Shown here: positions 48,430 to 59,322 of the stretch, piece by piece | Layout of the letters: each line of letters begins with the position of its first letter | Position numbering within the stretch: position 1 is the first letter of the stretch | Assembly: GCF_002865645.1 (NCBI RefSeq) | Contig: NW_020194693.1 | Coordinates: 62,001-126,000 of the forward strand | Direction of reading: 5' to 3' | Source of the DNA: Hyaloscypha bicolor E | Taxonomy: Eukaryota; Ascomycota; Leotiomycetes; Helotiales; Hyaloscyphaceae | Length of the DNA: 64,000 nucleotides | Program-made: the position numbers and the translations under genes | Notes under the pieces: model-generated | Told to the model about the DNA's origin: nothing | The model's input: only the letters and a program-made list of their open reading frames with translations | Database searches by the model: none

Positions 48430-49948
48430 GGGAAATGCTTGTGGGATAGGATATGTACGATTATAAGACCAGGCGTATTTACGTGGGCATTGGAGGTCAA
48501 ATCTGAAAGGCGTTCTTCGTTGTAAAAATAGGCATGGATTATGAGGAGACTGGCGCAGGATTGGACCGGTGGGTGGACGGTGTATAGTTGCGTTTCGGAG
48601 CGTTTCAACAAACGAGGAAAGGATTTGATGCTTGAACCATCTTTCGATCGTCCCTAGTGTGTGGTCACCTAGCCTGGGATTTTCATCTTGGAATACCACA
48701 GCCGTAAAAGCAGGGTCTCCTTGTAGGCAGACGGGGCGATTTGGGTAAGCTAGGGGGAGAAACCTTCTCCACAACATCGTGGCCTTGAGAAAGAGAGTAA
48801 TTGCCCACCGAAGATCCATGTCGTCTCATTCCCGTAAAGTCTGCCTCGTAGCGTAGGGTGAGGTAGGGGATACGACTTACTTTTGCACCGCCTTGTCGCC
48901 CTGGGCGTTGGTCAAAAACTGGGCTGCAGGGCGACGTCGTGTCGACTGATTCCTGCAGTATTTATATCTCCCGCCTCCCACAACCTTTTCAAGACCAAAT
49001 CTTCTAATTTGAATTTTACTTTCCTCTATTTTTGGCTGCAAGTGTGGACCACGAGAGTTATCCTGCTGAGACCATCTTTGCAAGCGTGGGAGGCACCATG
49101 GCATCGCAAGTTGGCACAAAAGCTTGATGCTCACCAACTAACGAGGTGAATAGGTTTACTGCCGAGGACATGCTGCCTGCGATAGGAGGCACGATGGAAT
49201 CTGCTGCCCATGAGTATGTTAACGTTTGATGTCATCGTGAATGGGTTTCGAACTGTCCTCGATAATCCCAGACCGCCGGACGGCGGGCTAGATCCCAGGA
49301 AGACCCAAGGTCTGGAACACTTCGAAGATAGCAGCATTGGGCTCTGTTCAGGTATTCCGAAATGGTCCAATCGACTGGGCCAAATCTTGCACCGTGGAGC
49401 ATATCAACCTCACCTCAATTCAAGGAACCCATCTTCATTATATCTCTTCCACAGATTTGCGGAACTCTGAGGAGCGTACACAAAGCGAAAGTATGTAATC
49501 GCAGACGACCTCGGTTCCCTCATTTATCTTTATATGGGCAATAATTGTTCCCTTCTTCATCATTTCCAATGACCGTGTCCTCCATCTTGACATTGAGAGG
49601 AGTGGGACTCCGGCCCTTATTGTGTCGATTACACTAGATCAAAGAACCCAGGCTGGTAGGAATGTTGTTGCCGTGTCGGCCACACTGGATCGCAGAGCCT
49701 AAGCTGATACGCATGGTGTTAACTAGGCGCCAAGAATGGCCCCTTTCTTTCGATCTTGTCGGTGAGTTTGATATTGAAAGGACCAGAATCTTCACCTCGG
49801 ACACCCGAAAAGAACCAGCCATGTTGACCACATCGGTTGGGTATGGAATCTCTTCTTAGATACATGCGATCCATTCATTGCTGACTTAGGAGTATTTAGC
49901 AGAACAGCAAACGCATCGAACTTCGATGCCGCCAAAGCTCCGAGTTAA
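48430..49948. other. Intergenic region with possible coding fragments
   Basis: No intact gene. Around 49553-49699 a plus-strand frame without a good start reads as protein-like sequence with two similar 17-codon units (VSITLDQRTQAGRNVVA and VSATLDRRA ending in a stop), perhaps the relic of a gene. The rest shows nothing I can support. Confidence 0.35.
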
Positions 49949-50515
49949 TCGATAGCCAACAATGACTTTCACCTTAGAAGATGTCGACACCCAGGGTGCC
50001 AAGACGCTCGAGTCTTCAGACAGAACTCCGCATTCATGAAACACACGGATAAGCACACTCGACCATACAAGTGTCCAATCTCCGGTTGCAAAGTCAAAGA
50101 CTTCGGCAACGCAGGAGACTTGAGACGTCACCGTCGAGAAGTCCACACTTCTCCTGCATTCATCTACCCTGTAGTCACATGCAAGAGGCATCGCAGAGGC
50201 ATCGGATGAAAGGACAACCTCGTTCAACATCTCAAGCGCACTCACGGTGAGGATGTTGTTATCGAGCCAGCACTTGCATCTAGCTACACAACGAATGGAA
50301 ACAGGGATGTTGTCACAAGTCCAAACGGAGAGAGCTCACCGGCTGGCGAGAGCGGGGAGTCGGCCGGCGGTGAGATGGAAATTGTAACATCGAAGGCGAC
50401 GGACAAGGCGTCCTCGGTTGCTAAGCTGCAGGAGCTGCAACCGTTGAGGGATGAAGCGATGGCGAAGTTCGATGATGATATTGCAGCGTGGAAGAGAGTT
50501 CTGTCTTTCATGTAG
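49949..50515 (+). pseudogene. Broken C2H2 zinc-finger gene
   Basis: One frame is open from 49949 to 50515 except for a TGA at 50207-50209. Finger 1 reads C-x4-C (CRHPGC) with HTDKH. Finger 2 reads C-x4-C (CPISGC) with HRREVH. Finger 3 has lost its first zinc ligand: a Tyr stands where Cys is expected (IYPVVTC). It is cut by the TGA and resumes with KDNLVQHLKRTHG. After the stop the frame continues about 100 codons through an acidic Ser/Gly segment and a helix (KLQELQPLRDEAMAKFDDD) to a normal TAG. The first in-frame ATG is at 50037, inside finger 1, so the true 5' part is missing or lies in an unrecognised upstream exon. Loss of a ligand and a nonsense codon in the same finger argue for a pseudogene of a fungal three-finger protein rather than a sequencing error. 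Confidence 0.7.
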
Positions 50516-50891
50516 CCCTCGACTGGAGTTTATGGTTCGGGTGCTGCAAGGAATTCCTTTTAACAGGGCAAAAATAAATCCTTTGCTTCTGACATATCCT
50601 CCGAAAGCGAATGTTCCGCTTGGACACCGTGCAATCAACAACTGACTGACTGACGAACTTAAGGGTTTTAGCCGCTGCCTTAGTTGGAATGACGTGAGTA
50701 TTCTTGTAATGTTGTTTTGCTCAGGCGAGCTTTTTTGAGGTGGCAATCCGGATTGCCTTTGGTGACAACAGGCCATCCTGATTTGACGACAGGCGCCATC
50801 TAGAAGCTCCTGCGTGTTCCTGATATATACCCATACAATGCACCTGCAATGCCTTGTGCCCTATAATACACTTCCACCCCTTCTATCATCT

Positions 50892-51505
50892 TCATAATCT
50901 CGCCTCCGTCCCCACCGGCTCCTCCACCCCGGTCGGCCACTGCGCAATCCTACTCTTCCCATTAAACCTGACAATGTTCGCCTTATACGGATGCGCCTCG
51001 CCCTCAAACGCCTTCAACCGACTCAATCTATCATCCCTCAGCCTATTCTTCGGCAACATCCCACTAACAGCCTTCCTCAATACCTCCGCGCCTCCAAGCT
51101 TCTTCATCAACTCATCCATCGTAACACTCTTCAAACTCCCCGGTCTGGTGTTATGGCGATAGTATGTTTTCTGCCAGCGTTTCTTGCCGGTTGTGTGTAA
51201 GGCATTGCAGTTTGTTACTACGACGTAGTCGCCGCAGTCGGTGGACGGGTCCCAGATCGGTTTGTGCTTGCCCATGAGGAGGACTGCTATTCGGGACGCC
51301 AGGCGGCCCAGGGAGGGGGGTGTGAGGGTGAGGGATTGCGGGTGAGGGAGGGGTCGGATGGTGGAGAGGGCGTGGTGGGGGGTGCTGGCAGAGATGTGGT
51401 GCCAGGTGCGGGAGTAGGCAAGTTTTGTCTGGAGGAGAGGGAGTTAGGAGAGCTGTTTTTGTAGATAGATTGGGTGAAGGTTACCAAGCCGTTGGTTTGA
51501 GACAT
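50892..51505 (-). CDS. mrpl23: Mitochondrial ribosomal protein L23 (uL13m)
   Basis: Minus-strand exons 51505-51485 and 51428-50892 give 185 residues. The first exon has only seven codons (MSQTNGL) and reads on as TKLAYSRTWHHISA. The uL13 core follows: LGRLASRIAVLLMGKHKPIWDPSTDCGDYVVVTNC, TGKKRWQKTYYRHNTRPGSLK and LRKAVSGMLPKNRLRDDRLSRLKAFEGEAHPY. The protein belongs to the large subunit of the mitochondrial ribosome. The intron is 56 nt. The gene is divergent from ccs1, with 323 bp between start codons. Mitochondrial ribosomal protein mRNAs are typical Puf3 targets in yeast. I saw no exact UGUANAUA in the short downstream sequence I examined, so regulation by the window's own puf3 is not supported by sight. 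Confidence 0.95.
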
Positions 51506-51828
51506 CTTTGCTGGTGGCCCTCAGGCCGATTGAGGTCGAGTTGAGAGCAGGAGAGCCGTCGGTAAGATGCTGCTCTCGATTTCGTGAGTCGTGGTCGCGA
51601 GGTGAGGTCGTGACTTTTTGATGCCGCCAAGCCTGATCGGGAGGATTTTCTGGGTCTTCGGCGAATGGTCAATTCTTGCCGAAGCGAAGCCGCGATTTCA
51701 AAGCATGGGGAAGTGATATTCGATGACACTTCTTCAACTCCTCAAAAGCTTTCTTAGAAACGCTCTGACATCAAGGCAGCCACTCTACAGAACCCCATCA
51801 AGGGCATTTTCTTTCTAAAATCATCACC

Positions 51829-52750
51829 ATGGTCATCACAACTCCTTTCCAGGTCAGTTCTCCGTACTTTTCGCCATCGGTCGTGTCACGTGTGACCTCA
51901 CACTGACTGATGAAGACCCTTTTTGCAGTGCCTATGACCTGCGAGAGCTGCATCAAAGACATCTCAGGTTCATTGTTCAAGCTCAGCGGCATTCAAAAAG
52001 TAGAGGCAAACCTCAAAGATCAGCTGGTGACCATCGAGGGAACAGGTTCGTCCCGTCATTTCATGCATGTCACTCGTTTGGCATTGAACCAGGCCTTGAC
52101 TGTGCAATTTTAGCTGCGCCATCTGCCATTGTTGCAGCCATCCAATCGACTGGGAGAGATGCCATTCTCAGAGGTACCGGTGGTTCAAACAGTGAGTTCA
52201 TGCAATTTCACATCATCTGGTCTTTTCTTAATCATGTTGATTAGGTGCGGCGGTCTGCATTCTTGAGACGCATTCGAATACCGTGTCAGATAAAGTACGT
52301 GGTCTGGCACGGATGGTTGAGGTTGCTCCAAATCTAACACTTATTGATCTCACCATTCGAGGACTGTCTCCTGGCAACTATTGGGCTACAGTTCGAGAGA
52401 CTGGGGACATATCCAACGGAGCAATTTCTACGCGGGGTATTTGGACCGATCCAAAGGAGGGTGCTCTCAAACCAAGAGGTTTCTTGGGAACTGTGCAGGT
52501 TGGCAAGGATGGCATTTGCAGTGTGTTCCTTGACAAACCGATACAGATATGGGAGATGATTGGAAGGGGAATTGTGGTGTCGAAACAGCACGAGGGCGAG
52601 GGGAAGTTTGAGAAAAATGATGAGGACACCTTGGTTGGTGTGATTGCGCGGAGTGCAGGAGTTTGGGACAACGACAAAACTGTCTGCTCGTGCTCGGGGA
52701 AGACTCTGTGGGAGGAGAGGAAGGATGAAGTGAAGAAGGGGATGCTGTGA
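51829..52750 (+). CDS. ccs1: Copper chaperone for superoxide dismutase
   Basis: Exons 51829-51852, 51916-52045, 52114-52191 and 52245-52750 give 245 residues, near the 249 of the yeast protein. Domain I has the copper-binding MTCESC motif (Cys17, Cys20). Domain II is SOD-like (LIDLTIRGLSPGNYWATVRE, KPRGFLGTVQVGKDG). Domain III carries the CSC motif (Cys225, Cys227) needed for copper and disulfide transfer. The protein delivers copper to Cu/Zn-SOD1 in the cytosol and mitochondrial intermembrane space and oxidises its disulfide. The first exon encodes only eight residues. Introns are 63, 68 and 53 nt, the first containing a CACGTG at 51887. The acceptor at 51915 (TGATGAAG) was chosen over the TTTTTGCAG further on because it keeps the conserved FAVPMTCESC segment. 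Confidence 0.94.
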
Positions 52751-53996
52751 TGATATATGAGGCCATCAGACGAGAAATGGGCTGCCAAGCGATGTGATGG
52801 GGTGATGGTGGTTCGATTTACAAAAGAGGTAAAGTGACAGAAGACTTGCAGGAACTCTGAGGCTTCGACGCCGAGTTTAATCTTACCTTTATGGTATCAA
52901 ACGGCAAAGCTTTCATGCGTTTCTAGCCGCGTCTCGGGACCCTGTGAGTGGATATGCCAAGAAATGCTTGTTATGAGGCAGGATGCCTCGAGAGGAGGAT
53001 CACATCGGGTTCCAAACAACGGGATAGTCTCCGAAGTTGACGGCTCCCCAACTCGGAAAGCCAGCCCACGGCATTGGGTGCTGGACTTAAAGTTGAGACG
53101 AAAACGGGGGAGCTCCTGTCTTGGCGATCGGCCAGTTTAATGCAGCGGGCCGTTCTGCTGTGACTTGATGAGATCACACTGTCGAGGTGTCCGAAGGGGG
53201 GAGGGGACCTCAAACAGGCCGATGCCCAAGCGAGTTTCGTCCCGCTTGGCAACGACTACCCTGAGACTGCCAAGCTTCCTGCACACAGGGACGTGATGGG
53301 GATCCGATAAGATCGAAGAGCTTATTTGGTGGGTGAGGGGCAAGAATAAGCATCTTGAGAAGCCCACGATCGGCAGTCGCAGGAGAAACGAGTCGAGACG
53401 GCATCGTGGCCGAGGATACGCGGTCGGTCTCGGACATGTCGAGGCAGGGCCTGGGTGGGGATTATTGGCTAGGGGTTTGGGGGGGGGGAGATTAGGACTC
53501 AGGAACATTGCAAATTTGGCGCGGTCTTGTGATCGGCGTGCGGTTTTTGCAGCTGACGATGCTTTTGGAATAAAGCGGTCATGAGGAATTCAATTGTTGG
53601 TGGACACTTGGGGCATTTTCGCGGCGGCAAGTATTGACAACAGGCGAATAGACGACGCGTGATGCGTGGTGGTGGTGGTGAAGCGAATGACTTGATGCGC
53701 GTCCAAGCACTTCTAGCGTGTACGCGCCCTGGAACGCCAAGACGCCTCCCGAGACACAAGCGAAGCCGTCGTCGAACCAATGGTCGTCGGTTGCCGCTGA
53801 TGGAACACTGGCTGCTTTGAAGGGCCCAGCGACCTGAACAGCGGCCGCGCAGGCTTGACATGTGGCCCTGGGGTGCTCGAGGCAGGCTGGGTGTTGGCTG
53901 TGGGTGAGGCTTGGGCCAGGGCCAGGGCCATGGCCAGTTGGCAGGAGAGAGATCCCCAGGGAAGCCAACAGCCAACAGCCAGCAGCCCACAGCCAA

Positions 53997-54014
53997 CCCC
54001 CCCCCCCCCCCCCC
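53997..54014 (+). repeat. C18 homopolymer
   Basis: An uninterrupted run of about eighteen C, followed by TTTGACGG. Its length may be uncertain in the assembly. Confidence 0.85.
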
Positions 54015-54163
54015 TTTGACGGCGTTGACGCCCACAACGCAGCGACCGCCCATTGCCAGTCGCAGCGTTGCACAGGCTCAGTCACTCCTCCCTGGCCACA
54101 TCCCTTCGAGCCTGTCAAAAGGCATGAATCCAGCGGAGTGGCCCGCCCCTTCCGTTTCTTTCT

Positions 54164-54280
54164 GGGACTGCGACTGCGACTGCGACTGGGACTGGGACTG
54201 GGACCTGAACTGGAACTGGAACTGGAATGGAACTGGACTGGGACTCGACCGCACTTGACTTGACTTGACTTGACTTGACC
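54164..54280 (+). repeat. Period-6 array followed by period-5 array
   Basis: GACTGC units turn into GACTGG and then GAACTG variants with a 6-bp period up to about 54247. Four to five TTGAC units with a 5-bp period follow at about 54254-54280. It lies about 0.9 kb upstream of the noxR start codon. Confidence 0.85.
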
Positions 54281-54714
54281 CGATCCAGCACACAACCTCT
54301 CCCGCACTCCACATTGACACTTCACTCTTCCTTCACACCCACACCCACACTTCACATCACATCACATCGCATTGTCACCTTCCCCATCTCCAATCTTATA
54401 TCACAATCACCCGCCAACCCGCCCGCCCGTCCGCCCGCCGACACCTCTGCCTCTCCTCTGCCTCCCGGACGCTGCACCGAGCCATCGCATTTCTGGCCCA
54501 CGGCAGCAAGAGGCCCTCCCAATAAACGCACTATTCCCTTCCATGCATAAAGTACCCACCCACTCTAGCTTCAACAAGGACCCGCCCCGCCGCCGTCTCC
54601 CAATCCCACCTCGTGTTACGCGCTGCACTCGTCCTCCGCCCACTCATCTCTTGCACACTTCCAACTGCAACCACTTCCAGTATACTTGCTGCTAGTCAGC
54701 AAGATCGTACCTTG

Positions 54715-54742
54715 CGTTTGCGTTTGCGTTTGCGTCTTCGTC
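54715..54742 (+). repeat. Hexamer array (GCGTTT)
   Basis: Four copies of a TTGCGT-type hexamer with a variant last copy, in the probable noxR leader. Confidence 0.75.
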
Positions 54743-55190
54743 TAACCCTCTTTACATTCCTTTCGATCCCTCACAACCCTTCCTGATCTTGCTAACGATC
54801 ATCGACACACTCTCTACCTTCTACTTCTCGCCCTCGAGTTGAAACCGCACGACGTGGGCCCCGCCTGGCTAATACTTCTACACCGACAACCCACTAAAGT
54901 AATCGAGGAACCCCGCAAAACGCCTATCGACAAACCAGCCACCAGATATTGGATAGTAATTGGGGCTTTGCACAGAGAGAGGAGAGAAGAGAGCGCCGCG
55001 GAAGAGCAGAGAGATCGACTTTGGGGTTTGAGTGGCGGAACACAACATTGCGCTTGCGTGAATTTTCGGCCAAGCTTCGCATCAATCCGAGTTTCACAAC
55101 CACTGACGGCTGGTCGCTCGAGAAGCGACCAGCGATTGAGCACCGAAGTACTACTTCTGAACCAGGAACAATCACATATACATCTGCATA

Positions 55191-56997
55191 ATGTCTTTGA
55201 AGCAGGTGAGTGGAGGTGCCCGAGAGCCATTTAGGTTTGGATGCTCACACCCAAAATAGGAAATCGAGACGTGGGTGGCAGCCCTCAACCATTACGATAA
55301 TAATGAATTCGACGAAGCGTTGAAGGAGTTCGATGGCATTTCGGATACATCCAAGATTCTTTTCAATTGCGGAGTCATTCATGCTACGCTTGGAGAGCAT
55401 GAGAAGGCTGTACGTCTTGCCGCGCTTCCCTCTGATCTGGCCGAAGGCTAATTGTGTCTAGGTCGAGTGCTATCAACGAGCAGTTCGATTGGATCAGTAC
55501 CTTGCTGTGGCATATTTTCAACAAGGTGTATCAAATTTCTTGGTGGGGGACTTTGAAGAGGCACTGGCGAATTTCAACGACACACTCCTCTACCTGAGGG
55601 GAAACAACATGATCGACTATGCCCAGCTTGGTCTCATGTTCAAGTTATATTCCTGCGAGGTCCTCTTCAACCGTGGGCTGTGTTATATATATCTTCAACA
55701 GAAAGAAGCTGGGATGCAGGATTTCTCATTTGCTGTCAAGGAGAAGGTTGTCGAGGATCATAATGTCATCGACGATGCCATCCGGGAAGAGGCGGAGGTC
55801 AGATATAGGACTCAGAGAACTGGCTACGCAATTGCTAATACGCTCCAGGGTTACACCGTTTTCTCCATACCCGTCGGTGTGGTATATCGACCGAACCAGG
55901 CCAAGGTCAAGAACTTGAAGACGAAGGATTACTTGGGTAAGGCGCGTTTGGTCGCTGCTTCAGATCGCTCGAACGCCTTTACTGGATTTGCTGGATCTGA
56001 AATCAAGAATGTGAGTGTTGCTGAGCTGAACGATGATCTATATGTTGACTGTGTAGGCTGGCAAATTGGATGTGAAGGATGATCGACCACCCGAGAATCT
56101 CTCATTCGCAGCTACGAATCTTGTGAAACCTGGTCTTCAGAGCAAACGACAACAGTCAGAGCCTCCTATGAATCGCAACGTCTTCCCTCCCACTCCACCT
56201 CCCGAATCCGAGAAGACCCAGGCTCCAAACCAGATGAGCAGAGGAGCTTCAGTTCGGAACGGTCCTAAGCCAATGCCCGCCAAACTCAACATTGAGAAGG
56301 CTCGTCCGAGAGAAGGGTATGAAGTGAGAGAAAGGCAGGGAACTACGCGCACAGCCTCCGAGTCAAGAGTACCCCCAGCCCGAAGAGGCAACTCTCGTCC
56401 ACCAGTGCAGAGAAGGACGCCGGAAGAAGAAGAAGATGACTACCCAGGCGAACTCTACGATATGTATTCGGGAACGAGAACGTCGCGGAGTAGCAAAGCG
56501 CGACGTCAACCACAATACATCGACGAGGAGGAGGAGTATGCCAGTGATTACGATGATGGATCCTTTGATGAAGGCGAATTCGAGATGGTTTCAAATCGCC
56601 CGCCTCCGGGACCACGGTCTCGAGCACCCTCGTCAGTTGGCGGCCGCGGCCAATCACGAAGACCCGACATCAGGAAAATCCGAGTCAAAGTTCATGCGGA
56701 CGATGTTCGCTACATCATGATTGGTTCCGCCGTCGAATTTCCCGACCTTGTCGACAAGATAAGAGATAAATTTGGGTTACGCAAGCGTTTCAAGATCAGG
56801 GTCCGTGACGACGATATGCCAAACGGAGATATGATTACCATGGGCGACCAGGATGATCTTGATATGGCTATTATGAGCGTCAAGTTGACGGCGAGGAGAG
56901 AACGTTTGGACATGGGCAAGATGGAAGTGAGTATCTCTTTTCGCCTGATTTCAAAATATAAATACTAACGAGAACAGGTCTGGGTCCAAGAAGTTTG
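55191..56997 (+). CDS. noxR: NADPH oxidase regulator NoxR (p67phox-like)
   Basis: Exons 55191-55205, 55260-55409, 55462-55797, 55849-56010, 56057-56926 and 56977-56997 give 517 residues. The first exon encodes five residues and the last six (VWVQEV). Tetratricopeptide repeats fill about residues 1-150 (WVAALNHYDNNEFDEALKEF, ILFNCGVIHATLGEHEKA, VECYQRAVRLDQYLAVAYF). An activation-type segment follows (GYTVFSIPVGVVYRP), then a disordered Pro/Glu-rich linker and a PB1 domain at about residues 428-500 with the acidic MPNGDMITMGDQDDLDMA motif. NoxR binds Rac-GTP through the TPRs and activates NoxA/NoxB superoxide production at membranes; it is needed for sexual development, hyphal fusion and infection structures in several fungi. 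Intron 3 (51 nt) is stopless and a multiple of three. It was recognised because EEAE-GYTVF is continuous in the family. Confidence 0.94.
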
Positions 56998-57337
56998 ATT
57001 GAAAAAATAACGACCTTGATGAATTGAAAGCTTTCACGGTAAATCTATTCTTGGATTTACATTGCATCAATATATACCAGCGAGCGATCTATGCATGAAC
57101 TAGAGGGGAATGGAGTACAGTCTTGGATTTTTACAATAATTTACACTACACGTCTGTGACGGCTATGTGATTGGGGGCTTCTATGTAGCCGGCAGAACGT
57201 GTTCTGCAGATCCGAGAGGAGAGATGTAGCTAGCAATACATCGTTGCGCTCTACTTTTTATGATCTATACCCGCGTGACTCGAAGTCATTCGTCACTCAT
57301 CTACCTAAGGTCTTCACACGCCCCAATTCTATGCGCT

Positions 57338-58236
57338 CTACATCGGCATCCTCCGCATCTCCTCGATCGTCCAATACTTCCTCATATTCTCCGCCCCCAG
57401 CGTCTTAACCTCCTGCTCCAAATGCGACCAAAGCACCGTCCCCCAACTATCCATCTTCACCTTCATCTGGATCAAACTCAACTCATGCTCGCCACTCCTA
57501 CAGCCCTCCAAATACTCCTCAAACGCATCCATGCCCTTATGAATCTCCTTATGCTGCCTCAGTAACTCCGCCGCGTTGCGCCCGGCCTTGAACTCGGGCA
57601 TCTTCTGCGCGAGGAGCGGGAAGATATGCTGTTCTTCTATCGCGTGATGCGTGGACAGGTGCGAGCAGAATTGGAGACCGGTGGAGATGAATTGTTTTAG
57701 GGAGAGGTTGGCGGGCCGTTTGTTGCTGAGGCAGGCGTTGTAGAGCATTTGCCAGGTTTGGCGGAAGTGGTTGTGCTGTTTTTTTCCCCACCTCCATTAG
57801 CTTTCCCTCTTTTCATCTGATGAAGAGAATGATCAGATTGAGATGATGAAAAACTACTCACAAAATACTCCATATGCTCCGCCATCGAATTATACGTTCT
57901 AAATTCCGCAGCGCTCAACTTGGGTAAACTGGGCTCTTCCTCTTTCTTCTCTTCCACGACCTCGTCCTTTAATGCCTCCTTCTTCCCTAGTATCTCACAC
58001 TCTTTCTCCGCTGGCTTGGATATTCTGTCGACTGAGTCGAGCTCTTCTTTATTCGGGTCTGCCATTATGGTGCGGAAATCCTGTTGGTGCGGGGGGAGGT
58101 AGGTAAAGTTGCATCTGCAGATGGGATATTGTATTGCCGGGATAGCTGCTCTTTTGGTGTACTTTGCTGCTGCTGCTGCTGATGCTGTGCTTCGAAGGAG
58201 AGGGGAGAGGAGAAGGGTTAGCAGGAATGGGCGCAT
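57338..58236 (-). CDS. Hemerythrin-like (HHE) domain protein
   Basis: Minus-strand exons 58236-57862 and 57775-57338 give 270 residues. After a Lys/Glu-rich linker comes an HHE-type four-helix domain: AEHMEYF-HNHFRQTWQML, FCSHLSTHHAIEEQHIFPLL, LLRQHKEIHKGMDAFEEYL and TVLWSHLEQEVKTLGAENMR. These supply the His and Glu ligands for a di-iron centre. Fungal members may bind iron, oxygen or nitric oxide, but the substrate is not known to me. The start is ambiguous: 58236 gives a Leu-rich N terminus (MRPFLLTLLLSPLLRSTASA) that could be a signal or mitochondrial presequence. The ATG at 58065 (MADPNKEE) gives a 213-residue cytosolic form, and 58359 adds 41 residues. The intron is 86 nt. It is convergent with noxR. 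A CACGTG lies at 58424. Confidence 0.85.
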
Positions 58237-59322
58237 GGAGAATGAGGAGGGGGCATGGCGAAGAGGAGAAACAAGGTAATTATTCAGGCTCGAGATCAGC
58301 TCAGGAATAGAGGGATGCTGATTGGTGTGGTGGGGGTAAGGCTTTTTGAAAGTCAGCAATCGATAAGCTCGGAGCGGAGGTTACTCAGTACTCGCATCAG
58401 GGGTGTTTGCCGAGGACCGATATCACGTGGTGTGGCTAATTTGACGTCGTGTCTTCCTGAGAGATATTATCTGGTGAAGGATATTAGTAGCATTGAGGTA
58501 CCAAGTGGTGCTGTGATGGCGCTTTCTCAGTGAGTAAACTGGAATTGAATTGCTCCCAAATCTTCTTTGGGAAGCAAGTATGTGAACACCAAACGTTCCA
58601 TGTCCAGCAAGGACAATTAAATCACACTTGACGGCATCTCATTCCTTGGACTTCTCCTCTTCTGACTTCACGACGTCCATGTTGGCCAAGGAATATCCTA
58701 CCAGCGCTGATTTAATTGTATCAAGGTGACTGGAACATGCAGAGGATATTGTTCCCTGCAGTTGCAGAACAATCAAAGGCATTGGATTTTGAATGTCCTC
58801 GTTTAGCATGGGACATTTGAAAGCATTTGATTCTGATTGTACCCAGTAAACATCGAACGTTTGAAATAACTTAAAATTCAATGTACTTGTTAGTCATAGA
58901 GTAATTGAAAGCAGTGGTGTTCCCATCTCTAGAATGTTGAAGTCAATTTCAGCGGCCCCTACCACAAACGCGAAAGATGGCATAGCCCGTTGAAAGCAAT
59001 GTGAACCCACAAGCGTTATTGGAATGTGTCATAGTGACTCCAGGTCGGCGGTTTCTTCTGATGTCGTAGCCCCTATCATCAAGCCTTGATGTCAAGCACG
59101 CTTCCCTTTGCCAACTGATTCAACTTCTTGGTCCTTGAAGGCTATTAGGTCTATTATGCTACGAGGAAACGATTTGTTGCTTTTGGTTTTTATGTGATAT
59201 TTTGCGTCTCGTGCAGCTTTTCTTGAGCTTTATCGGTCCGATTCTTGAACTCTTTGTGATTTAATCTTGTTAAGTTACTTGATCAGGCTTTCAAAGTAGC
59301 AAATTATGCGTCTAGCTAAGGA
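58237..59322. other. Intergenic region upstream of the hemerythrin gene
   Basis: Probable promoter on the left, with CACGTG at 58424-58429. The remainder is AT-rich with no supported gene. Confidence 0.5.

Larger units (their letters stand above)
52751..55190. other. Long repeat-rich upstream region of noxR
   Basis: No gene is supported between ccs1 and noxR. The left part (to about 53500) is plain intergenic sequence. From about 53900 to 54800 it is crowded with short-period repeats and CA/CT-rich pyrimidine tracts, resembling the leaders of puf3 and con7. Frames on both strands here encode Trp/Asn/Asp or Val/Pro periodic peptides that are translated repeats. It probably includes a long noxR leader. 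Confidence 0.45.
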
